64,000 nucleotides of DNA from contig CAZKTO010000005.1 of the NCBI GenBank assembly GCA_964555685.1, positions 12,687 to 76,686 on the forward strand, in the 5' to 3' direction. Made by a program: the position numbers and the translations under genes. Positions 6,927 through 15,287 of the stretch are shown piece by piece. Numbering within the stretch: position 1 is the first letter of the stretch; every line of letters starts with the position of its first letter. The DNA is from CAZKTO01 sp964555685 (GTDB taxonomy: Bacteria; Chloroflexota; Dehalococcoidia; SHYB01). The notes below the pieces were generated by a model that worked only from the letters and a program-made list of their open reading frames with translations, did not search any database and was not told the DNA's origin.

Positions 6927-9683
6927 ATGGCCTCCTCTGTAGTCAAGGTCCCGCCGGCGCCCCACGCTCTTGCCGTAGCAGCGGTCCTTGATGCCCTCTC
7001 CACTTCTCCCCAGGGGCTGAACCAGGTAGAAGCGGCAGCCCGGCTGGAGCAGTTCGGGCGCAACACGCTGCCTCGTGCCCGGCCTCCGGGGCCCCTGCGG
7101 ATTTTCCTCCGTCAGTTTCTTAGCCCGCTGATCTACGTCCTGCTCGTTGCCGCCGTTGTCTCCCTGGCACTCCAACACTGGTCGGACGCGGGTTTCATCG
7201 CAGTGGTCCTGGTGCTGAACGCGGTGATTGGGACCGCCCAGGAGCACGGGGCCGGGCGCAGCGCCGAGGCGTTGCGGGCAATGATGACGCTCCGGGCCCT
7301 GGTGGTGCGAGAGGCCCAGGATTTCGAGATAGATGCGGAAGAGGTTGTCCCAGGAGACGTCGTGCTCCTGGAGCCTGGGGGCAGAGTCCCTGCCGACCTC
7401 CGGCTGGTCTCAGGGACTGGCCTGGAGACGGACGAATCACTCCTCACCGGGGAGTCCACGCCGGTGACCAAGCGGCCGAACGCGGTGGTCCAGCCAGATG
7501 CTCTAGTGGCCGACCGCGCGAACATCGCCTTCGCCGGCACCCTCGTCACGGGAGGACGTGCGTACGGCGTGGCGGTGGGAACGGGGATGGAGACCCAGTT
7601 CGGACGGATCGCGGCCGCCGTCCTGGGAACCCCGGCGGCGAAACCGCCGCTGCTGGTGAGGATGGACCTCTTCGCCAAGCGGGTTGCCATGGCCGTCGGG
7701 ATCGCCGCGCTGGTCTTGGCCGCGGCGGAAGCGGCCCGGGGCACCCCCGCCAACCAGATTCTTCTGACCGCCATCGCCCTGGCCATTTCGGCGATTCCGG
7801 AAGGTCTGCCCGTCGCCTTGACCGTGGCCCTTGCTCTGAGTGCCCGGCGCATGGCCCGCCGGAAGGTCATTGCCCGTCGCCTGGTGGCCGTCGAGGCCCT
7901 GGGCTCCTGCACCTTCATCGCATCGGACAAGACGGGGACGCTGACGCTGAATCAGTTGACAGCCCGCATCATCGCGTTCCCTGGCGGGACCGGCGTGGAT
8001 GTCACCGGCCAAGGCATGGAGCCGTCCGGGGATCTCAGACCGTGGGAAGGGGTGGATGCCGCTGCGCTGCGGCCGCTGATCGAGCGTCTGTGCTTGGCGG
8101 TGGTCCTCTGTAACGATGGCTTCCTGGGCCAGCGGGATGGAGCGTGGGTCCATTATGGGGATGCGGTGGATGTCGCGCTCCTTGTTATGGGCCAAAAGGC
8201 TGGCGTGCACCAGGGATCCGTTGCCACTGCCTATCCACGGGTGGCGATGGTCCCGTACGAGCCGGTGCGGCAGTTCGCCGCTGCCCTCAACCAGCGCGGC
8301 GGCGAGACCGTGGCGTTCGTCAAAGGCTCCGGCGAGCGCGTCCTGCCCATGTGCGCGCGCATGGCCACTCCGCATGGCGATCTCCCCATCAACAGCGCAG
8401 CGCTGGCATCCCAGATGGAAGCCCTGGGGGCCCGCGGCTACCGCGTGCTGGCCGTCGCGGCAGGCCCTGTCGCCGTCCCGCCGGGCGCCGAGTTTTCCGC
8501 AGACCATCTCCGCAACCTGGTGTTCCTGGGCTTTGTGGCGATGATCGATCCCCTGAGGCCGGAAGCAAGATCCTCCGTTGAGGCCTGCCGTGGCGCTGGC
8601 ATCGGCGTGGCCATGGTCACCGGCGATCACCCTGCCACCGCCCTGGCGATTGCCAAGGACCTGGGCATTGGCGAGCGGGAGGACGAGGTCGTCACAGGTC
8701 AGGCCCTCCGGTCCGCCGCTGCCCAGGGCGATCACGCCCTCGATGCCGTCGTGACCACTGCCCGCGTTTTCGCCCGCGTTGAGCCCCAGCAAAAGCTTCA
8801 GATTGTCGAATCCCTCCGGCGGCTCGGCCACTTTGTGGCTGTCACGGGAGATGGAGCCAATGACGCGCCGGCCCTGCGGGCCGCCCACATCGGCATTGCC
8901 ATGGGCCAGCGGGGTACGGACGTGGCCCGGGAGACCTCGGACCTCATCCTGACCGACGACAACTTCGCTTCCATCGTTGCGGGGGTGGAGGAGGGCCGGG
9001 TGGCCTACGCCAACGTGCGCAAGGTCATCTTTCTCCTGATCTCCACCGGTGTGGCAGAGGTCTTCCTCTTCATTCTGGCCACGGCGACGGGGCTGCCCCT
9101 TCCTCTCCTGCCCGTACAGCTCCTGTGGCTCAATCTGGTAACCAATGGAATCCAGGATGTAGCGCTGGCCTTCGAACCCAAGGAAGGAGGAGAGTTGCTC
9201 CGCCGGCCGCGCCGCCCGCAGGAGCCGGTGTTCGACCGGGTGATGCTCCGACGTACACTCCTGTCCGCCGTGGTGATGAGCGTCGCGTGTTTCTTCGCGT
9301 ACAAGTGGATGCTGGACGCCGGTTGGGAGCTGGCCAGCGCCCGGAACGGGGTGCTCCTGTTGCTGGTCCTCTTCGAAAACGTCCAGGCGCTGAACAGCCG
9401 GTCAGAGACCTTGTCCATCTTCCGTCTCAACCCCATGAGCAACCGGTTTCTTGTCTTTGGCACCATCGCCGCCCAACTCCTTCACATCGGAGCCATGTAC
9501 ACCCCAGGGTTACGAGGAGCGTTGCGCCTCGAGCCGGTGTCTCTCGCCCAGTGGGCCATCATGCTCGGCCTCGCGTGCACACTGCTGGTTGTGGTGGAGA
9601 TGGAAAAGGCGTGGCGGCGCCGGTCACAAGTTCAGCAGCAAGAGAGCAGGCCCTCTCCGCAAACCGCTGGCACGGCGGGCTAG
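6927..9683 (+). CDS. P-type cation-transporting ATPase, calcium-pump-like (P2)
   Basis: 918 residues, the normal length for P2-type pumps. It has an N-terminal cation-ATPase domain (1-70) and membrane helices around residues 60-105. The actuator motif is TGES (about 174-177). PEGLP in helix M4 (about residue 290) is the Ca2+-binding type. The phosphorylation motif DKTGTLT has Asp334. The hinge is TGDGANDAPAL (about residue 640), and M6 contains NLVTNGIQDVALAFEP. PEGLP and the N...D pattern of M6 indicate Ca2+ (or Mn2+) rather than copper or heavy metals. It sits in the inner membrane, exporting cation using ATP. It follows the GlnR-like gene by about 140 bases and could have its own promoter. 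Substrate is inferred from motifs only. Confidence 0.88.
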   Translation: MASSVVKVPPAPHALAVAAVLDALSTSPQGLNQVEAAARLEQFGRNTLPRARPPGPLRIFLRQFLSPLIYVLLVAAVVSLALQHWSDAGFIAVVLVLNAVIGTAQEHGAGRSAEALRAMMTLRALVVREAQDFEIDAEEVVPGDVVLLEPGGRVPADLRLVSGTGLETDESLLTGESTPVTKRPNAVVQPDALVADRANIAFAGTLVTGGRAYGVAVGTGMETQFGRIAAAVLGTPAAKPPLLVRMDLFAKRVAMAVGIAALVLAAAEAARGTPANQILLTAIALAISAIPEGLPVALTVALALSARRMARRKVIARRLVAVEALGSCTFIASDKTGTLTLNQLTARIIAFPGGTGVDVTGQGMEPSGDLRPWEGVDAAALRPLIERLCLAVVLCNDGFLGQRDGAWVHYGDAVDVALLVMGQKAGVHQGSVATAYPRVAMVPYEPVRQFAAALNQRGGETVAFVKGSGERVLPMCARMATPHGDLPINSAALASQMEALGARGYRVLAVAAGPVAVPPGAEFSADHLRNLVFLGFVAMIDPLRPEARSSVEACRGAGIGVAMVTGDHPATALAIAKDLGIGEREDEVVTGQALRSAAAQGDHALDAVVTTARVFARVEPQQKLQIVESLRRLGHFVAVTGDGANDAPALRAAHIGIAMGQRGTDVARETSDLILTDDNFASIVAGVEEGRVAYANVRKVIFLLISTGVAEVFLFILATATGLPLPLLPVQLLWLNLVTNGIQDVALAFEPKEGGELLRRPRRPQEPVFDRVMLRRTLLSAVVMSVACFFAYKWMLDAGWELASARNGVLLLLVLFENVQALNSRSETLSIFRLNPMSNRFLVFGTIAAQLLHIGAMYTPGLRGALRLEPVSLAQWAIMLGLACTLLVVVEMEKAWRRRSQVQQQESRPSPQTAGTAG

Positions 9684-9725
9684 CTCCCTGAAAGCCATCT
9701 CTTTCGGCCAAGCGTTGTGAAATCG

Positions 9726-9780
9726 GTAACACAGTTGTTACAAATCCCTAGTACCCCCGCGACCGGAAAGCGCCGATAAT
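9726..9780 (+). promoter_or_regulatory. glnA control region: GlnR-box-like site and -10 element
   Basis: GTAAC (9726-9730), six bases, then GTTAC (9737-9741) resemble the GTnAC-n6-GnAAC boxes bound by GlnR in actinobacteria. A -10-like GATAAT lies at 9775-9780 with no good -35 at the expected distance, which suits activator-dependent transcription. The site centre is about 41 bases upstream of the -10. A GC-rich partial inverted repeat (around 9752-9765 and 9783-9800) spans the presumed start. Confidence 0.5.
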
Positions 9781-9857
9781 ACGGGGGTCGCGTGGCCGGT
9801 CGGGAACAGGGACCTTTACTCTGTGCGAGCGCACAGTGCCAGAAGGAGGCGCACCTT

Positions 9858-11306
9858 ATGCCCCAGCGCAAGCCAAAGGATGTCCTTGACATGATCAAGG
9901 CCGAGAAGATCCGCCTGGTGGACGTGAAGTTCACGGACCTCTTGGGAACCCTGCAGCACTTCACCCTCGTCAGCGAGGAGCTGGACGCGGGTGTCTTCGA
10001 GAGGGGGCTCGGCTTCGACGGCTCCAGCATCCGCGGGTTCCAGCACATCCACGAGAGCGACATGCTCCTGGTCCCCGACCCGGACACGGCCTTCATCGAC
10101 CCGGTCATGAAGGACAAGACCCTCAGCCTCATCTGCGACATCATCGAACCGATCCACCGGGAGCGCTACAGCCGCGACCCGCGCTACATCGCCACCAAGG
10201 CCGAGGCCTACCTCCAGCAGTCCAGGCTGGCCGACGTGAGCTACTGGGGCCCGGAGATGGAGTTCTTCCTCTTCGATAGCCTCCGGTTCGACCAGAACAG
10301 CCACGAGAGCTACTACCACATCGAGTCCGAGGAGGGCATCTGGAACTCCGGCTCGCCGGTGCACAGCCCCTCGGCCGAGCAGATGACGGCGAATGTGGCC
10401 TATCGTCCGCGGCACAAGGAAGGCTACTTCCCGGCGCCGCCCGTCGACAGCCTCCAGGATATCCGCTCCGAGGTCCTGCTCACGCTCATGGACATCGGCG
10501 TGCGCATGGAGATCCACCACCACGAGGTGGCGACGGCCGGCCAGGGCGAGTTCGATATCAAGTACGCCCCGCTGCGCAAGCAGGCGGACAACGTCATCCT
10601 GGTCAAGTACATCGCCCGGAACGTGGCCAAGAAGCATGGCAAGCTCATCACGTTCATGCCCAAGCCCCTCTTCGGCGACAACGGCACCGGAATGCACGTG
10701 CACCAGAGCCTCTGGAAGGCGGGCAAGAACGTCTTCTACGATCCCAAGGGCTACGGCCTCATCAGCAAGAACTGCAAGTACTACATCGGGGGGCTGCTCA
10801 AGCACGCCCACGCGCTTATGGCGATCTGCGCGCCCACCACCAACTCCTACCGCCGCCTGGTCCCCGGCTACGAGGCGCCCGTAAATCTGGCCTACTCCCA
10901 GCGCAACCGGAGCGCCTGTGTCCGCATCCCGGTCTACGCCACCACCGAGGTGAGCAAGCGCATCGAGTTCCGGCCCCCGGACGCCACCGCCAACCCATAC
11001 CTGGCCTTCCCGGCCATGCTCATGGCCGGCATCGATGGCATCATCAATAAGATCGACCCCGGCGCCCCCCTCGACGCCGACATCTACGAGCTGCCCAAGG
11101 AGGAGTTGGCCAAGATCCGGACGGTCCCCGGCAGCCTGGAGCAGGCGCTGAACGCCCTCGAGCAGGACCACGACTTCCTGCTCCGCGGGGGCGTCTTCAC
11201 CCAGGACTTCATCGACACCTGGGTCGAGTACAAGCGGCTCAAGGAGGTGGACGCCGTCCGCCTTCGACCCCACCCCTACGAGTTCTTCCTGTACTCGGAC
11301 TACTAG
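9858..11306 (+). CDS. glnA: Glutamine synthetase type I
   Basis: 482 residues; condenses glutamate and ammonia to glutamine with ATP, normally as a cytoplasmic dodecamer. The beta-Grasp domain (1-110) contains LGTLQHFTL and GFDGSSIRGF. The catalytic domain has the metal-binding EMEFFLFD, the HHEVATAGQ and GDNGTGMHVHQS segments, and NRSACVRIP for ATP and glutamate binding. Tyr410 in DIYELPKEE is at the position adenylylated in the I-beta subtype, though no adenylyltransferase is in the window. The start at 9858 has a perfect AAGGAGG at 9843-9849; an upstream in-frame start at 9792 would be unusually long. An intrinsic terminator follows at 11334. Confidence 0.95.
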   Translation: MPQRKPKDVLDMIKAEKIRLVDVKFTDLLGTLQHFTLVSEELDAGVFERGLGFDGSSIRGFQHIHESDMLLVPDPDTAFIDPVMKDKTLSLICDIIEPIHRERYSRDPRYIATKAEAYLQQSRLADVSYWGPEMEFFLFDSLRFDQNSHESYYHIESEEGIWNSGSPVHSPSAEQMTANVAYRPRHKEGYFPAPPVDSLQDIRSEVLLTLMDIGVRMEIHHHEVATAGQGEFDIKYAPLRKQADNVILVKYIARNVAKKHGKLITFMPKPLFGDNGTGMHVHQSLWKAGKNVFYDPKGYGLISKNCKYYIGGLLKHAHALMAICAPTTNSYRRLVPGYEAPVNLAYSQRNRSACVRIPVYATTEVSKRIEFRPPDATANPYLAFPAMLMAGIDGIINKIDPGAPLDADIYELPKEELAKIRTVPGSLEQALNALEQDHDFLLRGGVFTQDFIDTWVEYKRLKEVDAVRLRPHPYEFFLYSDY

Positions 11307-11333
11307 ACCCCGATCAGTTCCCGGACAATACCG

Positions 11334-11365
11334 GAGCCCCTGCACGTGCAGGGGCTCTTGGTTTT
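11334..11365 (+). terminator. Intrinsic terminator of glnA
   Basis: Perfect 12-base arms GAGCCCCTGCAC and GTGCAGGGGCTC (11334-11357) are followed by TTGGTTTT, 28 bases after the glnA stop. Confidence 0.88.
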
Positions 11366-11403
11366 GTGCCCATCTCGATTCGAGGGTGTGGCCTAGCAAT
11401 TCA

Positions 11404-11468
11404 ACAATTCCCTCCCCCTTGATGGAGGCGATAGCTGCGAGCCGCGAAGCAGGGTGGGGGTGAAACCT
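11404..11468. repeat. Intergenic copy of the CT-rich palindromic element, degraded
   Basis: AATTCCCTCCCC at the left and GGGTGGGGGTGAAACC at the right match the two ends of elements found inside lhr (57964-58017 and 58835-58890), in inverse orientation. The middle carries an unrelated 30-base stretch. It lies between the glnA terminator and the SnoaL-like gene. Confidence 0.5.
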
Positions 11469-11520
11469 AGCAACAATCCCCTTATAATGCGGCGGCAGCC
11501 CGGGCGGACCGAGGAGAAGG

Positions 11521-11919
11521 ATGCCAGACGAGCGCGAGATCGAGGCGGTGCGGGAGGCCAACCGGCGCTTCTACCGCGCCTTCGAGAGCCTCGACATCGA
11601 GCAGATGCGGGCCGTCTGGGCGGGCGACGACTCCGTCACGTGCGTCCACCCAGGGTGGACGCTGCTCAAAGGTCAGGACGCCGTCATGGGGAGCTGGGCC
11701 CGCATCTTCGAGAACACGGCGCTGATGCAGTTCACGGTCACCGACGCCGAGGTGACCGTCGCGGGCGACTGGGCATGGGTCGCCTGCACGGAGAACATCA
11801 CCTCCGTCGTTGACGGACGCGTGACCCAGACCAAGGTCCAGGCGACGAACATCTACGTGAAGCGCACCGGCCGGTGGCTCACGGTCCACCACCACGGCTC
11901 GCCGGTGGCGATGCGGTAG
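11521..11919 (+). CDS. SnoaL-like/NTF2-fold protein
   Basis: 132 residues with the single-domain cone fold signature of SnoaL_3/DUF4440 proteins: an N-terminal helix (EIEAVREANRRFYRAFESLD), DSVTCVHPGWTLLKGQDAVMGSW, a central beta-strand AWVACTENIT, and a terminal WLTVHHHGSPV strand. Family members are small enzymes, binding domains or proteins of unknown role, and nothing in the neighbourhood fixes the ligand. It stands alone between glnA and the convergent moaE. The start follows a GAGGAGAAGG ribosome site. Confidence 0.75.
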   Translation: MPDEREIEAVREANRRFYRAFESLDIEQMRAVWAGDDSVTCVHPGWTLLKGQDAVMGSWARIFENTALMQFTVTDAEVTVAGDWAWVACTENITSVVDGRVTQTKVQATNIYVKRTGRWLTVHHHGSPVAMR

Positions 11920-11967
11920 GACGCAGCGCCCCTCTCCTCACAGGAGAGGGGCTTGGGGTGAGGGCCC

Positions 11968-12381
11968 TTACGCCCCCTTGCTGTTCACCCACACGGAGCC
12001 CTCGGCCCAGACCTCTTTCTTCCAGATCGGCGCCAGCTCCTTGATACGCTCGACGGTGTAGAGGCAGGCGTCGAAGCCGGGGCGCCGATGGAGCGAGGCG
12101 ACGGCGACGGTCAGGCTCGTCTCGCCGATGCCCAGCCGGCCGATGCGGTGGACGATGGCCACGTCCTCGATGCCCTCTCGCGCCTTGACCTCCTGAGCGA
12201 TGGCCCGGAGCTGCTCCTCGGCCATCTCTGGGTAGGCCTCGTAGTCCAGGTACAGGACCTCGCGGCCCTCGGTGTACTTGCGGACGGTGCCCAAGAACGT
12301 CACCACGGCCCCGTGGACGGAGCGGCTGAGGCTGTTGATGACGGCCTCCGGCGGGACGTGGTCGGTGGTGAGGCGAATCAT
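11968..12381 (-). CDS. moaE: Molybdopterin synthase catalytic subunit MoaE
   Basis: 137 residues, close to the family length. Motifs are GAVVTFLGTVR near residue 25, LYLDYEAYPEMAE near 45, VAIVHRIGRLGIGE near 80 and VASLHRRPGF, ending with the catalytic IWKKEVWAEGSVWV containing the essential lysines. MoaE takes sulfur from the MoaD thiocarboxylate and builds the dithiolene of molybdopterin from cyclic pyranopterin monophosphate. It follows moaD on the same strand after about 65 bases that include a small CTCTCC/GGAGAG palindrome (12378-12420). No moaA, moaB or moaC is nearby. Confidence 0.93.
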   Translation of the reverse strand: MIRLTTDHVPPEAVINSLSRSVHGAVVTFLGTVRKYTEGREVLYLDYEAYPEMAEEQLRAIAQEVKAREGIEDVAIVHRIGRLGIGETSLTVAVASLHRRPGFDACLYTVERIKELAPIWKKEVWAEGSVWVNSKGA

Positions 12382-12446
12382 GCCCTCTCCCTCTTATCCC
12401 TCTCCGATGCGGAGAGGGACGATACCGGTGTAGTCGTGGACATACC

Positions 12447-12692
12447 CTAGCCGCCACTTACCGGGGGGATGAAGGCCAGCTCGTCGCCGTGCTTGACGGG
12501 GTGCTGGTGGTTGACGTACTCGCGGTTGACGGCGACGACGATCCTGGGCGGGTTGGGCGCGAAGTTTGGCCAGCGGCGCATGACCAGATCGATGGCGTCG
12601 CCGACGGTGGAGCCGTCGACCAGCTCCAGATCGACCGTTGACTGGCCGGCGCGCTCGCGGTAGAGGGCGAAGAACCGAGCCTGGACCTTCAT
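12447..12692 (-). CDS. moaD: MoaD/ThiS family sulfur-carrier protein
   Basis: 81 residues from the ATG at 12692 (MKVQARFF); a longer frame to 12743 lacks support. It has the beta-grasp pattern VQARFFALYRERAGQ, helix VGDAIDLVMRRWP, AVNREYVNH, the GDELAFIPP loop and a C-terminal Gly-Gly, which is adenylated and converted to a thiocarboxylate. The partner moaE next door makes molybdopterin synthase small subunit the best call. Because the window also has an E1-like enzyme beside cysM and no cysO, this protein could serve cysteine synthesis too (inference only). Confidence 0.88.
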   Translation of the reverse strand: MKVQARFFALYRERAGQSTVDLELVDGSTVGDAIDLVMRRWPNFAPNPPRIVVAVNREYVNHQHPVKHGDELAFIPPVSGG

Positions 12693-12767
12693 GCGACGGG
12701 CCTCGCGCTTTCCTGCGGGCCTTCCCGCAGGGGAACCCCTCATTATACGGGGCGCAGCAGGTGCGCT

Positions 12768-14006
12768 CTATGCCAGCACCTTTCGCTGGGTGAGCTCCCG
12801 GACGCGCGCCGCGGGCACGCCCAGGACCTCCGTGAAGAAGCGCATGGTATCGGCGCCCATCTTCTGCCCGAGCCGGCGTACGACGCCCGGCGTCTCGCTC
12901 AGGCGCCAGGGGATGCCGAAGAGCAGGTCGTCTTTGGCCAGACCGGGCACTTCGATGGGGACGGAGGTCTGGCGGTGCTGGTTGTGGGGATCGTGGTAGA
13001 GCTCGCCGATGTTGAACGCGGGCGTCGCGGCCACGCCGGCCTGCTGGAGCAGGCGCATCGCCCCGGCGCTCTGCTGCCGTCGCGTCCACTGCGCCACGAT
13101 CTCATCGAGAGCGTCGCGGTTGCGGAGCCGGCGCGTCGCGTCGGCGAAGCGCGGGTCGGCCGCCAGGGCCGGCTGGCCCATGGCCTGGCACAGCGCCCGC
13201 CACTCCTGCTCCGTCCCCACGGCGATGGAGAGCCACGAGTCGGACCCTTCAGCCGAAGGGTAGCCGGCGCAGGGGTAGATGCCGTGGGGCGCCATGTGCG
13301 GGTGGCGGTTCCCCTGGGGGCCTGGGACGGTGCCCGTCATCTGGTACTCCAGGAAGGCCTCGCCCAGGAAGCCGGCCAGGAACTCGCTGAAGGAGAGGTC
13401 GATGAGCTGGCCCTCGCCCGTCTCCTCGCGGTGCTCGATGGCGAGCATGACGGCGTAGACGGCCATGGAGGCCATGGCGGCGTCCGGGTCCCAGTAGGCC
13501 GACATCAGCTCGCCCGTGTCCGGGTAGCCGACGAGGCTATCGTGACCGATGACGGCGTTGAAGGCGGGCCCGTAGGCGATGATGTCGCGCCAGGGGCCGT
13601 CCTGGCCGGCGGCGGAGATCACGGCCCTGATGAGGTCGGGCCGCAACGGGCGCAGGCGGTCGTAGGAGATGCCCAGCTTGTGGAGGACGCGCCCCGAGAG
13701 GTTGCAGACGAAGATATCGGCCGTCTTGATGATATCGCGGAAGAGGGCGATGCCCTCCGGCGTGCCCAGGTTCAGAGCGACGGCGTACTCGCGCGACCGG
13801 TTGTGGCGCTGCGAATCCAGGGCCTGGCGGAACTCGCTCTTGGGGGTGGCGCTGAGGCGTCCGAAGTCGGTGCCGAAGGTGGACTCGACGCGGATGACCT
13901 CGGCGCCCATGTCGCCCAGGGTCGAGCAGAGCTGCGGGCCGGCCCAAACCTGGGTCACGTCCACGACGCGGTAGCCGGACAGCGGGAGCGGGCGAGGGCT
14001 GGCCAT
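12768..14006 (-). CDS. CaiB/BaiF class III CoA-transferase
   Basis: 412 residues from the ATG at 14006, the standard single-domain length. The opening LSGYRVVDVTQVWAGPQLCSTLGDMGAEVIRVE is the canonical Rossmann-like N-terminus. YWDPDAAMASM carries the Asp expected at the catalytic position that forms the aspartyl-CoA thioester, and GEGQLIDLSFSE follows. The family transfers CoA between carboxylic acids; substrate cannot be told from sequence. The stop of the upstream CoA-transferase gene lies two bases before this start, so the pair is translationally coupled and may form a hetero-oligomer. Confidence 0.87.
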   Translation of the reverse strand: MASPRPLPLSGYRVVDVTQVWAGPQLCSTLGDMGAEVIRVESTFGTDFGRLSATPKSEFRQALDSQRHNRSREYAVALNLGTPEGIALFRDIIKTADIFVCNLSGRVLHKLGISYDRLRPLRPDLIRAVISAAGQDGPWRDIIAYGPAFNAVIGHDSLVGYPDTGELMSAYWDPDAAMASMAVYAVMLAIEHREETGEGQLIDLSFSEFLAGFLGEAFLEYQMTGTVPGPQGNRHPHMAPHGIYPCAGYPSAEGSDSWLSIAVGTEQEWRALCQAMGQPALAADPRFADATRRLRNRDALDEIVAQWTRRQQSAGAMRLLQQAGVAATPAFNIGELYHDPHNQHRQTSVPIEVPGLAKDDLLFGIPWRLSETPGVVRRLGQKMGADTMRFFTEVLGVPAARVRELTQRKVLA

Positions 14007-14008
14007 GG

Positions 14009-15223
14009 TCAGATGACCCCATCCTTCCGGAGCGACGCGAGCTCGGCGGAGGACCGGCCCAGCAGCTCGCCGAAGACGCGCTGGTTGTGCTGGCCCAGGG
14101 CCGGACTGGGCCCCGGATCGCGAGCGGGCGTCCGTGTCAGGCGGAACGGGGGCCCGGGGACCGTCCACTCGGCCCCGCCGCCATCGCGCACGCGACGCCA
14201 GTAGCCGCGGGCGTGGAACTGCTCCCACTCCAGCACCTCGTCCACCGTCTGCACGGCGTGCCAGGGGATGCTCCGCTCCCGGCACATGGCCCACAGCTCT
14301 CTCTTGGTATACTGGGCGAGATAGGGCTTGACGAGGGCGTCCACCTCCTCGGGGTAGTCGTGGCCCATGGCGACCCGGTCCTGGTAGCGGGGGTTCCCCG
14401 ACCACTCGGGGCTGCCCATCATCTCGATGAAGCGCTTCCAGTGGTGCTCGTTGGCGATGATCATGGCGAAGAAGCCATCCTTGCAGGGAAGGACGGTGTA
14501 GGGGTAGGAGATGGGCGTGCGGATGCCGCGACGGCGCGTGACGGAGCCGGTGTCGACGTAGCCGACGGTGTCGACGCCGTTGGAGAGGGTGTGCATGGTC
14601 TCGACAGACGAGATGTCGACGTGCTGGCCGCGCCCGGTCCGGCGGCGGACGTGCAGCGCCAGCATGACGCCGCCGGCGGCCGTCATGCCGCCCCAGTACT
14701 CGGTGCGGGCGTAGGGCGTGGCGATGGGGTAGCGGTCCGGGTGGCCGATGCGGTGGGCGCCCCCCGCGGCGGCGCTGGCGTTGAGGGGGTAGGCCTTGTA
14801 GCGGCTGTAGGGCCCGTCCTGGCCGAAGGGTGTCACGGAGGTCATGACCAGCGACGGGTTGACGCGCCGCAGGCGCTCCCAGGTGAGGCCCAGGGTCTCC
14901 AGCTCCTGGGGCAGGTGGTTATGGACCAGCACGTCGGCCCGGCGCACGAGCTCGAGGAGGAGGTCCGCTCCGGCTGGCGCGGCGACATCCAAGGTGACGC
15001 CCAGCTTGCCGGCGTTTAGGTAGAGGAAGAGGCCGCTGCGCTCGGGGTCGGGCTCGTTGTGAGGGAAGGGGCCGTGGCGGCGGGCCAGGTCGCCCTGGGT
15101 CGGCCGCTCGACCTTGATGACCTCGGCCCCATAGTCGGCCAGGAGGCGGGCGCACCAGGCGGCGGAGATGAGCTCGCCCAGCTCGACGACGCGGAGGTTG
15201 CGCAAGACTTGGGTGGGGCTCAT
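14009..15223 (-). CDS. CaiB/BaiF class III CoA-transferase, divergent active site
   Basis: 404 residues. It opens LRNLRVVELGELISAAWCARLLADYGAEVIKVE and has LVHNHLPQELETLGL and TGRGQHVDISSVE, typical of the family. At the place where most members have a catalytic Asp, the sequence reads ARTEYWGGMTAAGG; by hand alignment a Glu occupies the position, so activity may be altered. It is followed at two bases by a second CoA-transferase whose Asp is intact. This suggests a heteromeric enzyme in which one subunit carries the chemistry, as seen in some two-subunit members (inference). Confidence 0.82.
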   Translation of the reverse strand: MSPTQVLRNLRVVELGELISAAWCARLLADYGAEVIKVERPTQGDLARRHGPFPHNEPDPERSGLFLYLNAGKLGVTLDVAAPAGADLLLELVRRADVLVHNHLPQELETLGLTWERLRRVNPSLVMTSVTPFGQDGPYSRYKAYPLNASAAAGGAHRIGHPDRYPIATPYARTEYWGGMTAAGGVMLALHVRRRTGRGQHVDISSVETMHTLSNGVDTVGYVDTGSVTRRRGIRTPISYPYTVLPCKDGFFAMIIANEHHWKRFIEMMGSPEWSGNPRYQDRVAMGHDYPEEVDALVKPYLAQYTKRELWAMCRERSIPWHAVQTVDEVLEWEQFHARGYWRRVRDGGGAEWTVPGPPFRLTRTPARDPGPSPALGQHNQRVFGELLGRSSAELASLRKDGVI

Positions 15224-15287
15224 GGAGACGTTCTACAGGGGGACGGGCGGATTGGCTGGGCAAGCCTAGCACGGGGGCGGGAGGGGG

